From NCBI RefSeq assembly GCF_000425505.1, contig NZ_AUDO01000001.1:248001-312000 (forward strand): a stretch of 64,000 bases of DNA, in the 5' to 3' direction. A program made the position numbers and the translations under genes. This DNA is from Flavobacterium frigidarium DSM 17623. GTDB lineage: Bacteria; Bacteroidota; Bacteroidia; Flavobacteriales; Flavobacteriaceae. Below are positions 9,324-18,857 of the stretch, piece by piece. Within the stretch, counting starts at the first letter, position 1, and every line of letters begins with the position of its first letter. The notes beneath the pieces were generated by a model, which saw only the letters and a list, made by a program, of their open reading frames with translations, did not search any database and was not told where the DNA came from.

Positions 9324-12300
9324 ATGAAACAGCTTAGACTTCTAGCTATTATTTTATTGCTTGCTTTAATAAATTCTAAAGCAAGCGCTCAAACCACACA
9401 AGCATCCATATCAGGAGTTGTTTTAGACGAAAAATCTAAAACTATTAAAGATGCTATAATCGTCATTAAAAACGAGTCAACTGGATTTACCACAAATTCG
9501 CTTTCAAATTTTAAAGGGGTTTTTACTTTTAAAGAATTGCCCCTAGGCGGACCTTATACTATTACTACAAACTATGCTAATTATGGTGAGCAGCAAAGAA
9601 CAGGCTACATGCTAAACCAGGGAGACAATATCAATGTCGAAATAGTCATGCAAGATAATGTTCAAAATTTAGAAGTAGTAGAAGTTATTAGCCGAGGGTT
9701 AAAAAATAAAACTAGAAATTTAGGTGCCTCCACAGCAATCACTTCTAAACTTATAAATGCATTACCGGTCAATGGAAGAAATTTTACAAGTTTGATGGAC
9801 TTATCTCCCTTGAGTAAAGGAGGTAATATCTCAGGCCAACTAGCATCTTCAACAAATTATACCTTAGACGGTATGAATGCTAAAAATCCAACATCTGCAG
9901 GATCTACAACGAGCCGCAGTGGTGCGCCCTACTCTATTTCTATAGAAGCTGTAAGAGAATTTAAGGTGGTGACAAATGAGTACGATGTTAGTTATGGTAG
10001 AAGTGGTGGTGGAACTGTAAGCGCGGTAACAAAATCTGGAACAAACGAATTCTCAGGTAGTGTTTTTGGATACAATAGAGCTGATTGGTTGTCCAGTCCC
10101 TATGACATTAGAGGAAATAAGCGACAAAATGATTTTTCTACTGCTCAATACGGAGTTACTTTTGGCGGACCAATAATTAAAGACAAACTTCACTTTTTTG
10201 TAGCTTGGGATCATCAACGCGACCTGAGACCGTTGATTATCGCCGATGTGCAATCAGCAGATGACGAACTTCGATTTAATATCAATAAGTTAACGCTAGA
10301 TAATTTTGTTACTATCGCACGCGACAAATATGGCGTAGCAAATTCCGAACAATATGGAACTTTCGATAAAAAAAGAAATTCTGACGCATTATTTGCTCGT
10401 TTAGACTGGCAAATTAATAGTAATAATTTACTAACTGTGCGTGATAATTACACCTACGATAATAATAAATTGGGATTACAAGACAACACCACAATAAGCT
10501 TGTACGAGTCATTTGGAAATGATTTAAATATTGATAACAGCATACTTGCTTCGTTGAGAACAAAGGTAAATGAAAAAATAACCAATGAATTAAAAGTACA
10601 GCATCTGTACACCTATCAAGATAGTAGCCCAGGAGATCAATTACCTGCTTACAATATTCCTCGTGCTGTAGTTGAAAATGTGGGCTCTACGATAGATGGA
10701 GCAATTAAAACAACAAACATACAAATAGGTGGCCATCGATTTGCTCAAGAAAGCTTTACTAATAATGTTTTTCAGGTAGTAGATAATTTATATTATAATA
10801 CTGATAAAATTAAATACACATTTGGTTTAGACTTAATGCACACAAATTCAGAATCTTTATACGGTAGCGAAGTTAACGGTCGTTTTCATTTTAATGGAAT
10901 AACTAATTTCGAAAATCAAACACCTTATCGCTATTATAGAGAAGTACCATTGAAAGACGACCCGACGGTAGTTTCAAATATTTTAAATCTTGGAGTATAT
11001 GGCCAAATGCAAACAAAAATCGCAACTGGTTTAGACATGACTTTAGGCCTAAGATTCGACTATGCTAAATATCCCACAGCAACATTTAATCAATTAGTAT
11101 TTGATGAATTAGGAATAAGAACAGACAACAAATTACAGTCAGCTATACTACAACCTAGAATTCAGATGACTTGGGATGTCAATGAAAATCACAAAGATTA
11201 TATTCGTTTAGGGGCAGGAATTTTCGCTTCAGATTTAAATAATTATGCAATCATCAATAATTTATATTTTGATGGAAACCATACTGCAACTGTTGATGTA
11301 CGTTCACCAAACGTTCCTTTTCCAAATTTTGCTGATTACCGAAACAATTACAATAGCATACCCACTCTAGATGCTTTTCAACTTTCTACTATAAATTTCA
11401 CTGGTAAAGACGCTAAAGTTCCTGTAGTATATAAAACTAATATTTCATACTCCCATTTCTTTACAGACAAGTTAAAAGCAGGTGTAGCAGGTTATGTGAC
11501 GTTAGGTCGCAATAATTATGTTTATGTAGATCAAAATATGGTAGCAGATCCTTTCTTTAGATTAGCTAATGAGGATAATCGTGGTGTATACGTTCCTGCA
11601 AATTCAATTCCTGCAAATGGCGCTGGCGACTGGCTGCAAGGAAGAATTAGCGATAAGCTAGGGCGTGTTTTAGAATTAAATAGCGAAGGAAAAGTAAATC
11701 AATATGCAGTTGTTGTCGATGCAACTTACCGCTATTTTAAAGATGGAGAAATCTCTATGAGTTATACTTTTAATGACACTAAAGACAACACATCTTTCAA
11801 CGGAAACGTGGCTAATACTGCAACTCTTGTACTTCCCGTAAAAGATGATCCCCGTGACTTATCAAATATGACTTACTCTGACAATCAATTTAGAAGCAAG
11901 GTGGTTTTTTATGGTACCCTACCTACTATTTATGGCTTTAGCGTAGGTGTTCGTTATTCTGGAATAGGCGGTACTCGTTACAGTTTATTATCAGGAGGAA
12001 ATACTAACGGTGATTTTGTTTCTTCATCTAATGATTTAGCATATATATTTGATGCAAATGGAACTGCAACACCCCAAAATATTAAAACGGGACTACAAAC
12101 AATATTAAACAATCCAGAAGCAAGTCAAAGTTTGAAAGACTACATTAATAAATATTCTGGAAAAATAGCCGAAAGAAATGGAGGCATCAATGATTTTTAC
12201 GGACTTGTAGATGTTAGAATAAGCAAAAAATTCACTACTTACAAAAAGCAATTTATTGAATTCACAGCCGATATCTTTAACGTTGCTAACTTACTAAATA

Positions 12301-12497
12301 AAGAGTGGGGAGTGAATAAATCATTAAGCTCTCAATCATTGTACGCTCTAGGAACTCCTGCGGCAAATGGTGCTGCAGCTGTTCCAGGATTTGACGCTAG
12401 CAGTCAACAATTTAATTACAGGGTAAACAATGCGGGATTACCCTCGTTATCTGGCAATCCATATCAAATTCAGTTAGGACTAAAATATGCCTTCTAA
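9324..12497 (+). CDS. TonB-dependent receptor with carboxypeptidase-regulatory domain
   Basis: A 1057-residue outer-membrane receptor. Order: signal peptide ending SKASAQ (about residue 23), a carboxypeptidase-regulatory/CNA-B-like domain (about 27-110), a plug domain with NLGASTAITSKLINALPVNG and YTLDGMNAKNPTSA, then a long beta barrel ending LQLGLKYAF-like with the C-terminal Phe expected of outer-membrane barrels (actual end IQLGLKYAF). It takes up an unidentified ligand using TonB energy. The LPVNGRNFTSLMDLSP plug motif is shared by the large OmpA-related receptors of Bacteroidota. It is closed by a strong terminator, so it is not in one unit with tonB downstream. Confidence 0.93.
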   Translation: MKQLRLLAIILLLALINSKASAQTTQASISGVVLDEKSKTIKDAIIVIKNESTGFTTNSLSNFKGVFTFKELPLGGPYTITTNYANYGEQQRTGYMLNQGDNINVEIVMQDNVQNLEVVEVISRGLKNKTRNLGASTAITSKLINALPVNGRNFTSLMDLSPLSKGGNISGQLASSTNYTLDGMNAKNPTSAGSTTSRSGAPYSISIEAVREFKVVTNEYDVSYGRSGGGTVSAVTKSGTNEFSGSVFGYNRADWLSSPYDIRGNKRQNDFSTAQYGVTFGGPIIKDKLHFFVAWDHQRDLRPLIIADVQSADDELRFNINKLTLDNFVTIARDKYGVANSEQYGTFDKKRNSDALFARLDWQINSNNLLTVRDNYTYDNNKLGLQDNTTISLYESFGNDLNIDNSILASLRTKVNEKITNELKVQHLYTYQDSSPGDQLPAYNIPRAVVENVGSTIDGAIKTTNIQIGGHRFAQESFTNNVFQVVDNLYYNTDKIKYTFGLDLMHTNSESLYGSEVNGRFHFNGITNFENQTPYRYYREVPLKDDPTVVSNILNLGVYGQMQTKIATGLDMTLGLRFDYAKYPTATFNQLVFDELGIRTDNKLQSAILQPRIQMTWDVNENHKDYIRLGAGIFASDLNNYAIINNLYFDGNHTATVDVRSPNVPFPNFADYRNNYNSIPTLDAFQLSTINFTGKDAKVPVVYKTNISYSHFFTDKLKAGVAGYVTLGRNNYVYVDQNMVADPFFRLANEDNRGVYVPANSIPANGAGDWLQGRISDKLGRVLELNSEGKVNQYAVVVDATYRYFKDGEISMSYTFNDTKDNTSFNGNVANTATLVLPVKDDPRDLSNMTYSDNQFRSKVVFYGTLPTIYGFSVGVRYSGIGGTRYSLLSGGNTNGDFVSSSNDLAYIFDANGTATPQNIKTGLQTILNNPEASQSLKDYINKYSGKIAERNGGINDFYGLVDVRISKKFTTYKKQFIEFTADIFNVANLLNKEWGVNKSLSSQSLYALGTPAANGAAAVPGFDASSQQFNYRVNNAGLPSLSGNPYQIQLGLKYAF

Positions 12498-12522
12498 ATT
12501 AAATCAGTAAATAAACAAGACT

Positions 12523-12556
12523 AAAGCGGTGCACCTAAAAAATGCACCGCTTTTAT
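12523..12556 (+). terminator. Intrinsic terminator of the TonB-dependent receptor
   Basis: A perfect 11-bp stem (AAAGCGGTGCA 12523-12533 with TGCACCGCTTT 12543-12553) is followed by T-rich sequence, 25 bases after the receptor stop. Confidence 0.9.
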
Positions 12557-12608
12557 TTACTACAAAATTTACTGCTTGCTATCAGACTAGATGCGTAATC
12601 GTTTCAAT

Positions 12609-12740
12609 TTATCTTTGACCTAACAAAACGTAATCTTTTACTAGAATAACAATTCCAAAGACTACTATTCTGACTAAAATCACTAGCGATAATAATTTGG
12701 TAGGACCTACTTTAACCACAGTTCCAAATAACTCAAACAA
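12609..12740 (-). CDS. Possible small single-pass membrane protein (43 aa)
   Basis: The minus strand of this otherwise empty stretch holds an open frame below the usual length cut-off. From TTG at 12740 it reads MFELFGTVVKVGPTKLLSLV, then a strongly hydrophobic segment rich in Ile, Leu and Val broken by one Arg, and ends VKDYVLLGQR-stop. An AGGAGA sequence (12753-12758, minus strand) lies 12 bases before the TTG, and a TATATTTG -7-like box lies at 12813-12820. Upstream in frame a TGA occurs at 12762-12764, so the protein cannot be much longer; an ATT start at 12743 is also possible. I do not recognise the family. The frame could be chance. Confidence 0.4.
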   Translation of the reverse strand: MFELFGTVVKVGPTKLLSLVILVRIVVFGIVILVKDYVLLGQR

Positions 12741-12812
12741 AATCCCTTTTAATCTCCTATTTCAAATAGTAGAATTAATAACCTCTAGTGAAAATAAATT
12801 AAATATTTAACA

Positions 12813-12820
12813 CAAATATA
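12813..12820 (-). promoter_or_regulatory. Possible promoter for the 43-residue ORF
   Basis: On the minus strand this reads TATATTTG, matching TAnnTTTG, about 72 bases before the proposed TTG start at 12740. No clear -33 element is seen. The rest of 12741-12924 is AT-rich and holds nothing else I can support. Confidence 0.3.
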
Positions 12821-12924
12821 AAATTAAACGAAATAAATTACTTAATTTTAGAATAGAATTCCTACCGTTGTTTTTATTACATAATGCCTTTCTTAATAAT
12901 TATCTAACCTCTAAATATATTATT

Positions 12925-13755
12925 ATGTCTAAACCTAGCATTTACGAAACCAGTTGGATTGATTTAGTTTTCGAAAACAGAAACAAAGAATACGGCGCCT
13001 ATCGATTGCGTCAAGAAAGTACTAAAACCGGATTATTTTCACTATTTATAGGCTTATTATTTTGTGCCGCCTTAATGACTATTCCTAAACTATTGAACTT
13101 CTTGAATATTTCTACCAATACAGTTGAAGCAACTAGCACACCCACTATTGATCAAATTGTAGAGTTGACAGCCATTGTTCCGCCGGTAACCAAACCCTCT
13201 CAGCAGATGCCCGTAACACAAATACCAGTCGAAAAGCCCGCAGAGATAGTAATCAAAAAGCAACTTACTAATCCCACAATCGTAAAACCAGAACTAGCTA
13301 CAAATGAAATCGCTACTAATGTTGAGGCGATTTCGATCAAGAAAACAACTATTGAGGGAAATGGAATTTCAAATGGAGCTCCTAACACTTCCACGGGTTC
13401 AGGAAGCACGAGTACTGCAGCCACTGATTATGGCAATGCATTAGTTACAAGTTCGGTTTTAGACAAGCTACCACAATTTCCAGGCGGAATGGACAAATTC
13501 TATAGCTTCGTAGTGAATAAATTTAGAACCCCTGAAGTAAATAATGAAAAGATAATTAAAATCTATATATCATTTGTTGTTGAAAAGGATGGATCAATGA
13601 CTGATATCAAAGTTGTCAATAATCCGGGATATGGACTCGATAAAGAAGCCATTCGCGTGCTGCAATCTATGAGAACCAAGTGGTCTCCAGGAATGATAGG
13701 ATCAAAGGCCGTGAGAACCGCCTACAACCTACCTATAATAGTTCAAGTGAATTAA
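12925..13755 (+). CDS. tonB: Energy transducer TonB
   Basis: Links the inner-membrane proton-driven ExbB/ExbD motor to outer-membrane receptors. From ATG 12925 the protein has 276 residues: a conserved N-terminal stretch (ETSWIDLVFENRNKEYGAYRLR) typical of Bacteroidota TonB, a membrane helix at about 35-55, a Pro/Lys/Thr-rich periplasmic linker (PPVTKPSQQMPVTQIPVEKP), and a C-terminal TonB domain (LPQFPGGMDKF..., GLDKEAIRVLQSM). The frame extends 57 bases upstream without a better start. No exbB or exbD is nearby. Its own promoter is not obvious. Confidence 0.92.
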   Translation: MSKPSIYETSWIDLVFENRNKEYGAYRLRQESTKTGLFSLFIGLLFCAALMTIPKLLNFLNISTNTVEATSTPTIDQIVELTAIVPPVTKPSQQMPVTQIPVEKPAEIVIKKQLTNPTIVKPELATNEIATNVEAISIKKTTIEGNGISNGAPNTSTGSGSTSTAATDYGNALVTSSVLDKLPQFPGGMDKFYSFVVNKFRTPEVNNEKIIKIYISFVVEKDGSMTDIKVVNNPGYGLDKEAIRVLQSMRTKWSPGMIGSKAVRTAYNLPIIVQVN

Positions 13756-13762
13756 TTATTTT

Positions 13763-13795
13763 AAGAGCAGAATCTTTCAGATTCTGCTCTTTTTA
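13763..13795 (+). terminator. Intrinsic terminator of tonB
   Basis: A 13-bp perfect stem (13763-13775 with 13779-13791) around a TTC loop, then a T-run, 7 bases after the tonB stop. Confidence 0.92.
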
Positions 13796-13890
13796 TGTTT
13801 ACTATTTTGCTGGAATTTAATCCTTAAGAATTCTTATCAAGAAATCTCTTATCATTAAAAAAAATCCCTAAGCTTCAATTACTAAAACCC

Positions 13891-13919
13891 TTGTATTTAA
13901 TACACATTCCTTATCTTTG
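13891..13919 (+). promoter_or_regulatory. lipA promoter, TTG-N18-TATCTTTG
   Basis: TTG at 13891-13893 and TATCTTTG at 13912-13919, separated by 18 bases, form the most complete Bacteroidota-type promoter I see in the window. The lipA ATG begins 18 bases after it. Confidence 0.75.
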
Positions 13920-13937
13920 TATATTGAAAATTAATAT

Positions 13938-14807
13938 ATGGAAACTGTTTTAGATAAAAATTTACCTGTAGGGAAACCAAAATGGTTAAAGGTAAAACTC
14001 CCAATAGGACAAAAATATACTGAGCTTCGAGGTTTAGTAGACAAATATAGCTTAAATACAATTTGTGCTTCTGGTAGCTGCCCTAATATGGGTGAGTGCT
14101 GGGGTGAGGGTACTGCAACATTCATGATCTTAGGAAATACTTGTACGAGATCATGTGGGTTTTGTGGTGTAAAAACAGGAAGACCTGAAACGGTTGACTG
14201 GGACGAACCTGAAAAAGTAGCACGTTCTATTAAAATCATGAATATTAAACACGCTGTTATTACTAGTGTGGATAGGGATGATTTGAAAGATGGTGGATCG
14301 ATTATTTGGATCGAAACTGTTAAAGCTATTCGTAGAATGAATCCTAACACTACACTTGAAACTTTAATTCCTGATTTTCAAGGAATCGAAAGAAACATAG
14401 ATCGTATTGTTGAGGCAAATCCTGAAGTCGTTTCTCACAATGTAGAAACGGTAAGAAGATTGACTCGTGAGGTTCGTATTCAAGCAAAATACGATCGAAG
14501 CTTAGAGGTTTTGAGATATTTGAAAGAAAAAGGAATTAACAGAACCAAATCTGGTATTATGTTAGGTCTTGGCGAGCAAGAAGAGGAAGTATTTCAAACT
14601 ATGAGAGACTTGCGTGACGCAAATGTTGATGTGGTAACTATAGGTCAATATTTACAGCCTAGTAAAAAACACCTACCCGTGAAAGAATTCATAACACCTG
14701 AGCAATTTGCCATATATGAAAAATATGGTTTAGAACTTGGATTCAGACACGTAGAAAGCGGACCATTAGTTCGTTCTTCATACAAAGCACAAAAACACAT
14801 TTTATAA
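13938..14807 (+). CDS. lipA: Lipoyl synthase
   Basis: Radical-SAM enzyme that inserts two sulfur atoms into protein-bound octanoyl chains. The 289 residues carry both iron-sulfur sites: the auxiliary cluster motif [12 protein letters not shown] and the radical-SAM motif CTRSCGFC. They also carry the C-terminal RSSY motif ([10 protein letters not shown]) whose serine ligates the auxiliary cluster. Its partner lipB lies about 20 kb away at 35461, so the pathway is split. Confidence 0.98.
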   Translation: METVLDKNLPVGKPKWLKVKLPIGQKYTELRGLVDKYSLNTICASGSCPNMGECWGEGTATFMILGNTCTRSCGFCGVKTGRPETVDWDEPEKVARSIKIMNIKHAVITSVDRDDLKDGGSIIWIETVKAIRRMNPNTTLETLIPDFQGIERNIDRIVEANPEVVSHNVETVRRLTREVRIQAKYDRSLEVLRYLKEKGINRTKSGIMLGLGEQEEEVFQTMRDLRDANVDVVTIGQYLQPSKKHLPVKEFITPEQFAIYEKYGLELGFRHVESGPLVRSSYKAQKHIL

Positions 14808-14815
14808 AATATTTA

Positions 14816-14850
14816 ATCGATTACCATCGTAATCGGTTGAGCCATCAACC
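14816..14850 (+). repeat. Two adjacent short hairpins between lipA and GAPDH gene
   Basis: CGATTA (14818-14823) pairs with TAATCG (14830-14835), and GGTTGA (14835-14840) pairs with TCAACC (14845-14850). There is no T-run, so this is not a typical terminator. It ends 8 bases before the TTG start of the next gene and could affect its translation. Confidence 0.4.
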
Positions 14851-14858
14851 CATAAAAA

Positions 14859-15854
14859 TTGAAAACAAGAGTTGCCATAAATGGATTTGGAAGAATCGGT
14901 AGAAATTTATTTCGCTTACTTTTAAACCATCCACAAATTGAAGTAGTGGCTATTAATGACATTGCCGACACGAAGACAATGGCTCATTTACTAAAGTACG
15001 ACAGTATTCATGGGGTACTTAAAAAAACAATTGAAAGTGATGATAGCGGATTTTTAATTGAAGGACAGCATTTTGCTTTTTTTCACGAGAAGGAAATTTC
15101 AAAATTAAATTGGGCTTCCTTGAATGTTGATTACGTAATTGAGTCAACCGGTAAGTACAAAACTTACGAAGATTTAAATCAACATATTTTAGCTGGCGCA
15201 AAAAAGGTAATTTTATCTGCGCCTTCTGAAGTAGACACAATAAAAACTGTAGTTTTAGGAGTAAATGAGCACATCCTAGACGGTAGAGAACAAATCATAT
15301 CTAATGCGAGCTGCACTACTAACAATGCAGCTCCTATGATTAAAATTATTAATGATTTGTGTGGTATAGAGCAAGCCTATATTACAACCATACATTCATA
15401 CACCACAGATCAGAGCTTACACGATCAACCGCATAAGGATTTACGCCGAGCTCGAGGGGCAAGTCAATCGATTGTTCCTACAACGACAGGTGCGGCTAAG
15501 GCATTGACAAAAATATTCCCTACATTAGAGGGCAAAATAGGTGGTTGCGGAATTAGAGTTCCAGTTCCAGATGGCTCATTGACAGATATTACTTTCAATG
15601 TAAAACATGCAGTGACTATCGAAGAAATAAACCTTGCGTTTAAAAATGCCGCTCAAAACAGTTTGAAAGGAATCTTAGATTACACCGAAGACCCAATTGT
15701 TTCTGTCGATATTATTGGTAATACTAATTCCTGTGTATTTGATGCACAATTAACTTCTGTCATTGATAAAATGGTAAAAGTTGTAGGATGGTATGACAAT
15801 GAAATAGGCTATTCGTCTCGATTAATCGACCTGATACTGATTACTAGGGCATAG
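14859..15854 (+). CDS. gap: Type I glyceraldehyde-3-phosphate dehydrogenase
   Basis: NAD(P)-dependent glycolytic or gluconeogenic enzyme. The 331-residue protein begins with the Rossmann motif VAINGFGRIGRNLFRLL and carries the catalytic Cys near residue 151 (SNASCTTNN). It also has the histidine region HSYTTDQSLHDQPHKDLRRARGA and the C-terminal GWYDNEIGYSSRLIDL. The start is TTG at 14859; no ATG fits before the Rossmann strand. The residue after CTTN is Asn rather than the common Cys/Gly of glycolytic GAPDH, so it may be a second, specialised copy. The hairpins before it and the kinase 14 bases after it suggest a lipA-gap-kinase read-through unit. Confidence 0.93.
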   Translation: MKTRVAINGFGRIGRNLFRLLLNHPQIEVVAINDIADTKTMAHLLKYDSIHGVLKKTIESDDSGFLIEGQHFAFFHEKEISKLNWASLNVDYVIESTGKYKTYEDLNQHILAGAKKVILSAPSEVDTIKTVVLGVNEHILDGREQIISNASCTTNNAAPMIKIINDLCGIEQAYITTIHSYTTDQSLHDQPHKDLRRARGASQSIVPTTTGAAKALTKIFPTLEGKIGGCGIRVPVPDGSLTDITFNVKHAVTIEEINLAFKNAAQNSLKGILDYTEDPIVSVDIIGNTNSCVFDAQLTSVIDKMVKVVGWYDNEIGYSSRLIDLILITRA

Positions 15855-15868
15855 TAAAATAAAACTGG

Positions 15869-18055
15869 ATGAAATATTTTTTGGTTTTTCTTCTTCATTT
15901 TTCCATACTACTACATTCACAAACTAATGTGAATTTAGATAGTACACTTTTTTACAGCAATTTAGCAGCTAAAAACAGTACAGAGGACAACTATAAAAGT
16001 GCCATATATTATACTCAGAAAGCAATAAACTATAGCGAACAAAGCAAAGACAAATACAATCAAGCACTTCAAACTTTTTTATTGGGTAAACTTTATTTCG
16101 AACTTAACAAAAATGAAGATGCCGAAAATTTTCTAAATGAAAGTATTGCGTTGTTCAAAAAACAAGCCGCTTCTATTCCCTATTCAGATGCTTACTATTT
16201 TCTTGGCTTAGCCAAAATAAGAAAAAAAGATTATACCTCGGCAGAACGATTTCTTGATAAAAGTCTAAAAATAAGAAGAGCATTAAAGATTCCGCAACAC
16301 GACTTAGATGATGCTATTACAGTTCAAAAGGGAATTATTTTCAGATCTATTGGTAGACCTGAAACAGCTGCAAATTTATTCAACAGCATTATTTCTAAAG
16401 ATATATCCGCCGAAAAAATTACACTTAAAGCAGAAGCCTATTATCAAATGGGCTTGATCGAATTAGCAAATAATCGCTACAACTTTGCATTAAATTATTT
16501 TTCTAAAGCTTTCGAAAAAAATTCAGAAAGTGAAAATATTGCGCAAAAATCGGAAATTGCATTTGCCTTGAGTACAGTATACGAGAAATTGCTTGAAAAA
16601 AACAAAGCGTATTCTTTTTTAAAATTACACCTCAATTTAAAAGAAAGTTTAAGAATTGCAGACAATCAAAAGCTAAGAATTGATGATTACGATCAATTCA
16701 AAGAAAGCCAACAACTCAAAGCAATTGAGCGAACAAATAAAGAGCAAGCCGAAGACGAGAGAAACAACAAGTTTTCTAAACTCATCAATATTTTAGCTAT
16801 TGCCCTAATCTCTATTTTATCTTTGCTCAGTTTGTCTTTATACAAAAACAACGTGATACGGACTAAAACGAATTTACTGCTTAAAGACAAAAATAAAGAG
16901 CTAATTTTAGAAAAAGAAAAAACAGAAAAAGCGTCAAAAGCGAGATCTGAATTTTTATCTACGGTAAGTCATGAACTACGAACGCCGTTAAATGCCATAA
17001 ACGGAATAACCCATTTACTCCTTGAAGAAAATCCAAAAAAATCCCAACTGCATTACCTGGCATCACTCAAGTTTTCAGGTAACTATTTAGCTACTTTTAT
17101 AAATGAAATTTTAGAAATCAATAAAATCGAATCTGATAAAATTGACGTAGAACATATTCCCTTCAACTTAAAAGAATTACTTACCGATATTAAAAGTTCA
17201 CTGAATGGTTTGGCAATTAAAAACAATAATGATTTCAAGGTGTTACTTGACGAAAAAATCCCTGAAACATTATTAAGCGACCCAACGAAATTGTCTCAAA
17301 TTTTCATGAATTTGATTAATAACGCACTAAAATTCACTCAAAACGGCTCTGTAATTATTTCAACTACAGCAAATCTAATTTCTGATAATGTGGTTGCCGT
17401 TTATTTTAATATCACAGATACAGGTATAGGAATAGCAGAGGATAAATACGAAACTGTATTTGAGAGTTTCTCTCAAGGCTCTGTTGAAATTAATAGAAAA
17501 TACGGTGGAACTGGTCTAGGATTAACAATCGTTAAAAAACTAGTTTCTGTTTTAGGAGGAGAGATACAACTAAAAAGTACGTTAGGAGAAGGGTCAACTT
17601 TTAATTTTCAATTAGAATTTGAAATAGATAAAAACCTAGCAGGAAATAATACTCATTTATTAGTTGCTGATCACTCCATTCTAGACGGAAAAAAAATATT
17701 AGTAGTTGAAGACAACAAAATTAACCAAATGATTACTGTAAAAATGCTGCAAAATAAAGGTGCAAATTGTACAGTGATTGACAATGGTGAAGAGGCGATT
17801 ACAAATATTGCCAACAATCATTACAATATCGTTTTAATGGATGTGCACTTACCTGGAATTAACGGCACAATTGCAACGCAAGAAATAAGAAAATTCAATA
17901 CATCAATTCCTATAATTGCCATAACAGCCATTTCTCTAGATGAAAATAGAGAAATGCTATTATCTTACGGCATGAATGATGTAGTTACAAAGCCTTTCTC
18001 TCCTGAAAACTTTTACAATGTAATTTCAAAAAATCTTGTTTTAACTAGTAGTTAA
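15869..18055 (+). CDS. TPR hybrid sensor histidine kinase / response regulator
   Basis: A 728-residue two-component protein. Order: signal peptide (about 1-17, ending LLHSQ), a periplasmic TPR sensor region (about 20-270), a membrane helix (about 305-325), and HisKA with H-box SEFLSTVSHELRTPLNAING (His near 366). HATPase follows with N-box NLINNALKF, G1 DTGIGIAEDKYETVFESF and G2 GGTGLGLTIVKKL. A C-terminal receiver domain (about 605-725) has phospho-acceptor Asp in VLMDVHLPG. There is no DNA-binding or HPt domain, so the signal must leave through an unlinked partner. It starts 14 bases after the GAPDH gene and its 3' end overlaps the convergent phosphorylase gene by 11 bases. Confidence 0.93.
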   Translation: MKYFLVFLLHFSILLHSQTNVNLDSTLFYSNLAAKNSTEDNYKSAIYYTQKAINYSEQSKDKYNQALQTFLLGKLYFELNKNEDAENFLNESIALFKKQAASIPYSDAYYFLGLAKIRKKDYTSAERFLDKSLKIRRALKIPQHDLDDAITVQKGIIFRSIGRPETAANLFNSIISKDISAEKITLKAEAYYQMGLIELANNRYNFALNYFSKAFEKNSESENIAQKSEIAFALSTVYEKLLEKNKAYSFLKLHLNLKESLRIADNQKLRIDDYDQFKESQQLKAIERTNKEQAEDERNNKFSKLINILAIALISILSLLSLSLYKNNVIRTKTNLLLKDKNKELILEKEKTEKASKARSEFLSTVSHELRTPLNAINGITHLLLEENPKKSQLHYLASLKFSGNYLATFINEILEINKIESDKIDVEHIPFNLKELLTDIKSSLNGLAIKNNNDFKVLLDEKIPETLLSDPTKLSQIFMNLINNALKFTQNGSVIISTTANLISDNVVAVYFNITDTGIGIAEDKYETVFESFSQGSVEINRKYGGTGLGLTIVKKLVSVLGGEIQLKSTLGEGSTFNFQLEFEIDKNLAGNNTHLLVADHSILDGKKILVVEDNKINQMITVKMLQNKGANCTVIDNGEEAITNIANNHYNIVLMDVHLPGINGTIATQEIRKFNTSIPIIAITAISLDENREMLLSYGMNDVVTKPFSPENFYNVISKNLVLTSS

Positions 18056-18857
18056 TTATTAACTCTCTGATTAACTTTCTTACATTAGGTTCTGCGCTTT
18101 GCGCTGCTTCTAAAACTTCATCATGAGAGATAGAATCAATATTAGCTTCATCACCAATATCTGTAATTACTGACACTCCAAATGTTTCAAGATCCATATG
18201 ACGTGCTACAATAACCTCAGGAACAGTAGACATTCCCACACAGTCTGCACCAAGAATTTTAACCATTTTATATTCGGCTAGTGTTTCAAAGCTAGGACCT
18301 TGAAGGCCAAGGTAGATTCCATCTTTTACTTCGATGTTTAATTCCTCTGCTAATTGCTTTGCTTTAATAATCATCTTGCGAGAATATGGTTCGCTCATGT
18401 TCACAAATCGTGGACCAAAACGTTCATCATTTATTCCTCTCAAAGGGTGTTCTGGTGTGAAATTGATATGATCTTTGATAATAATTATTTCACCTATTTT
18501 ATAGTCAGGGTTTACACCTCCAGAGGCATTTGAAACAATCAATTTTTTAACTCCTAAGTATTTTAAGACACGCACAGGAAAAGTAACTTCCTTCATCGAA
18601 TAACCTTCATAGTAATGAAAACGTCCTTGCATAGCAACCACTTTCTTGGTGCCAATCGTACCAAAAACTAATGCTCCTTTATGCCCTTGGACAGTAGAAA
18701 CAGGAAAATTAGGTATTTCATTATACGGCAGTGTAAATTCTATTTTTATATCCTCAGTAAAACTACCAAGTCCTGATCCTAGAATCACGCCGTATTCTGG
18801 ATTAAAATTATTGATTTTATTAATGTAATTAACCGTTTCTTGTACTTGATCCCACAT
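18045..18857 (-). CDS. Purine-nucleoside phosphorylase
   Basis: Trimeric-type PNP that splits inosine or guanosine with phosphate into base and ribose-1-phosphate. The 270 residues show GVILGSGLGSF (phosphate loop), VQGHKGALVFG, GRFHYYEGYSMKEVTFPVRV, VSNASGGVNPDYKIGEI and CVGMSTVPEVIVARH. These match the PNP-I (PunA/XapA) group rather than the hexameric DeoD. It overlaps lpxK by 29 bases, so the two are co-transcribed with lpxK first. Confidence 0.95.
   Translation of the reverse strand: MWDQVQETVNYINKINNFNPEYGVILGSGLGSFTEDIKIEFTLPYNEIPNFPVSTVQGHKGALVFGTIGTKKVVAMQGRFHYYEGYSMKEVTFPVRVLKYLGVKKLIVSNASGGVNPDYKIGEIIIIKDHINFTPEHPLRGINDERFGPRFVNMSEPYSRKMIIKAKQLAEELNIEVKDGIYLGLQGPSFETLAEYKMVKILGADCVGMSTVPEVIVARHMDLETFGVSVITDIGDEANIDSISHDEVLEAAQSAEPNVRKLIRELIINY

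Noticed and set aside
9324..13755. Receptor and tonB as one operon
   Set aside because: A strong terminator at 12523-12556 and 370 further bases, possibly with an opposite-strand gene, separate them.
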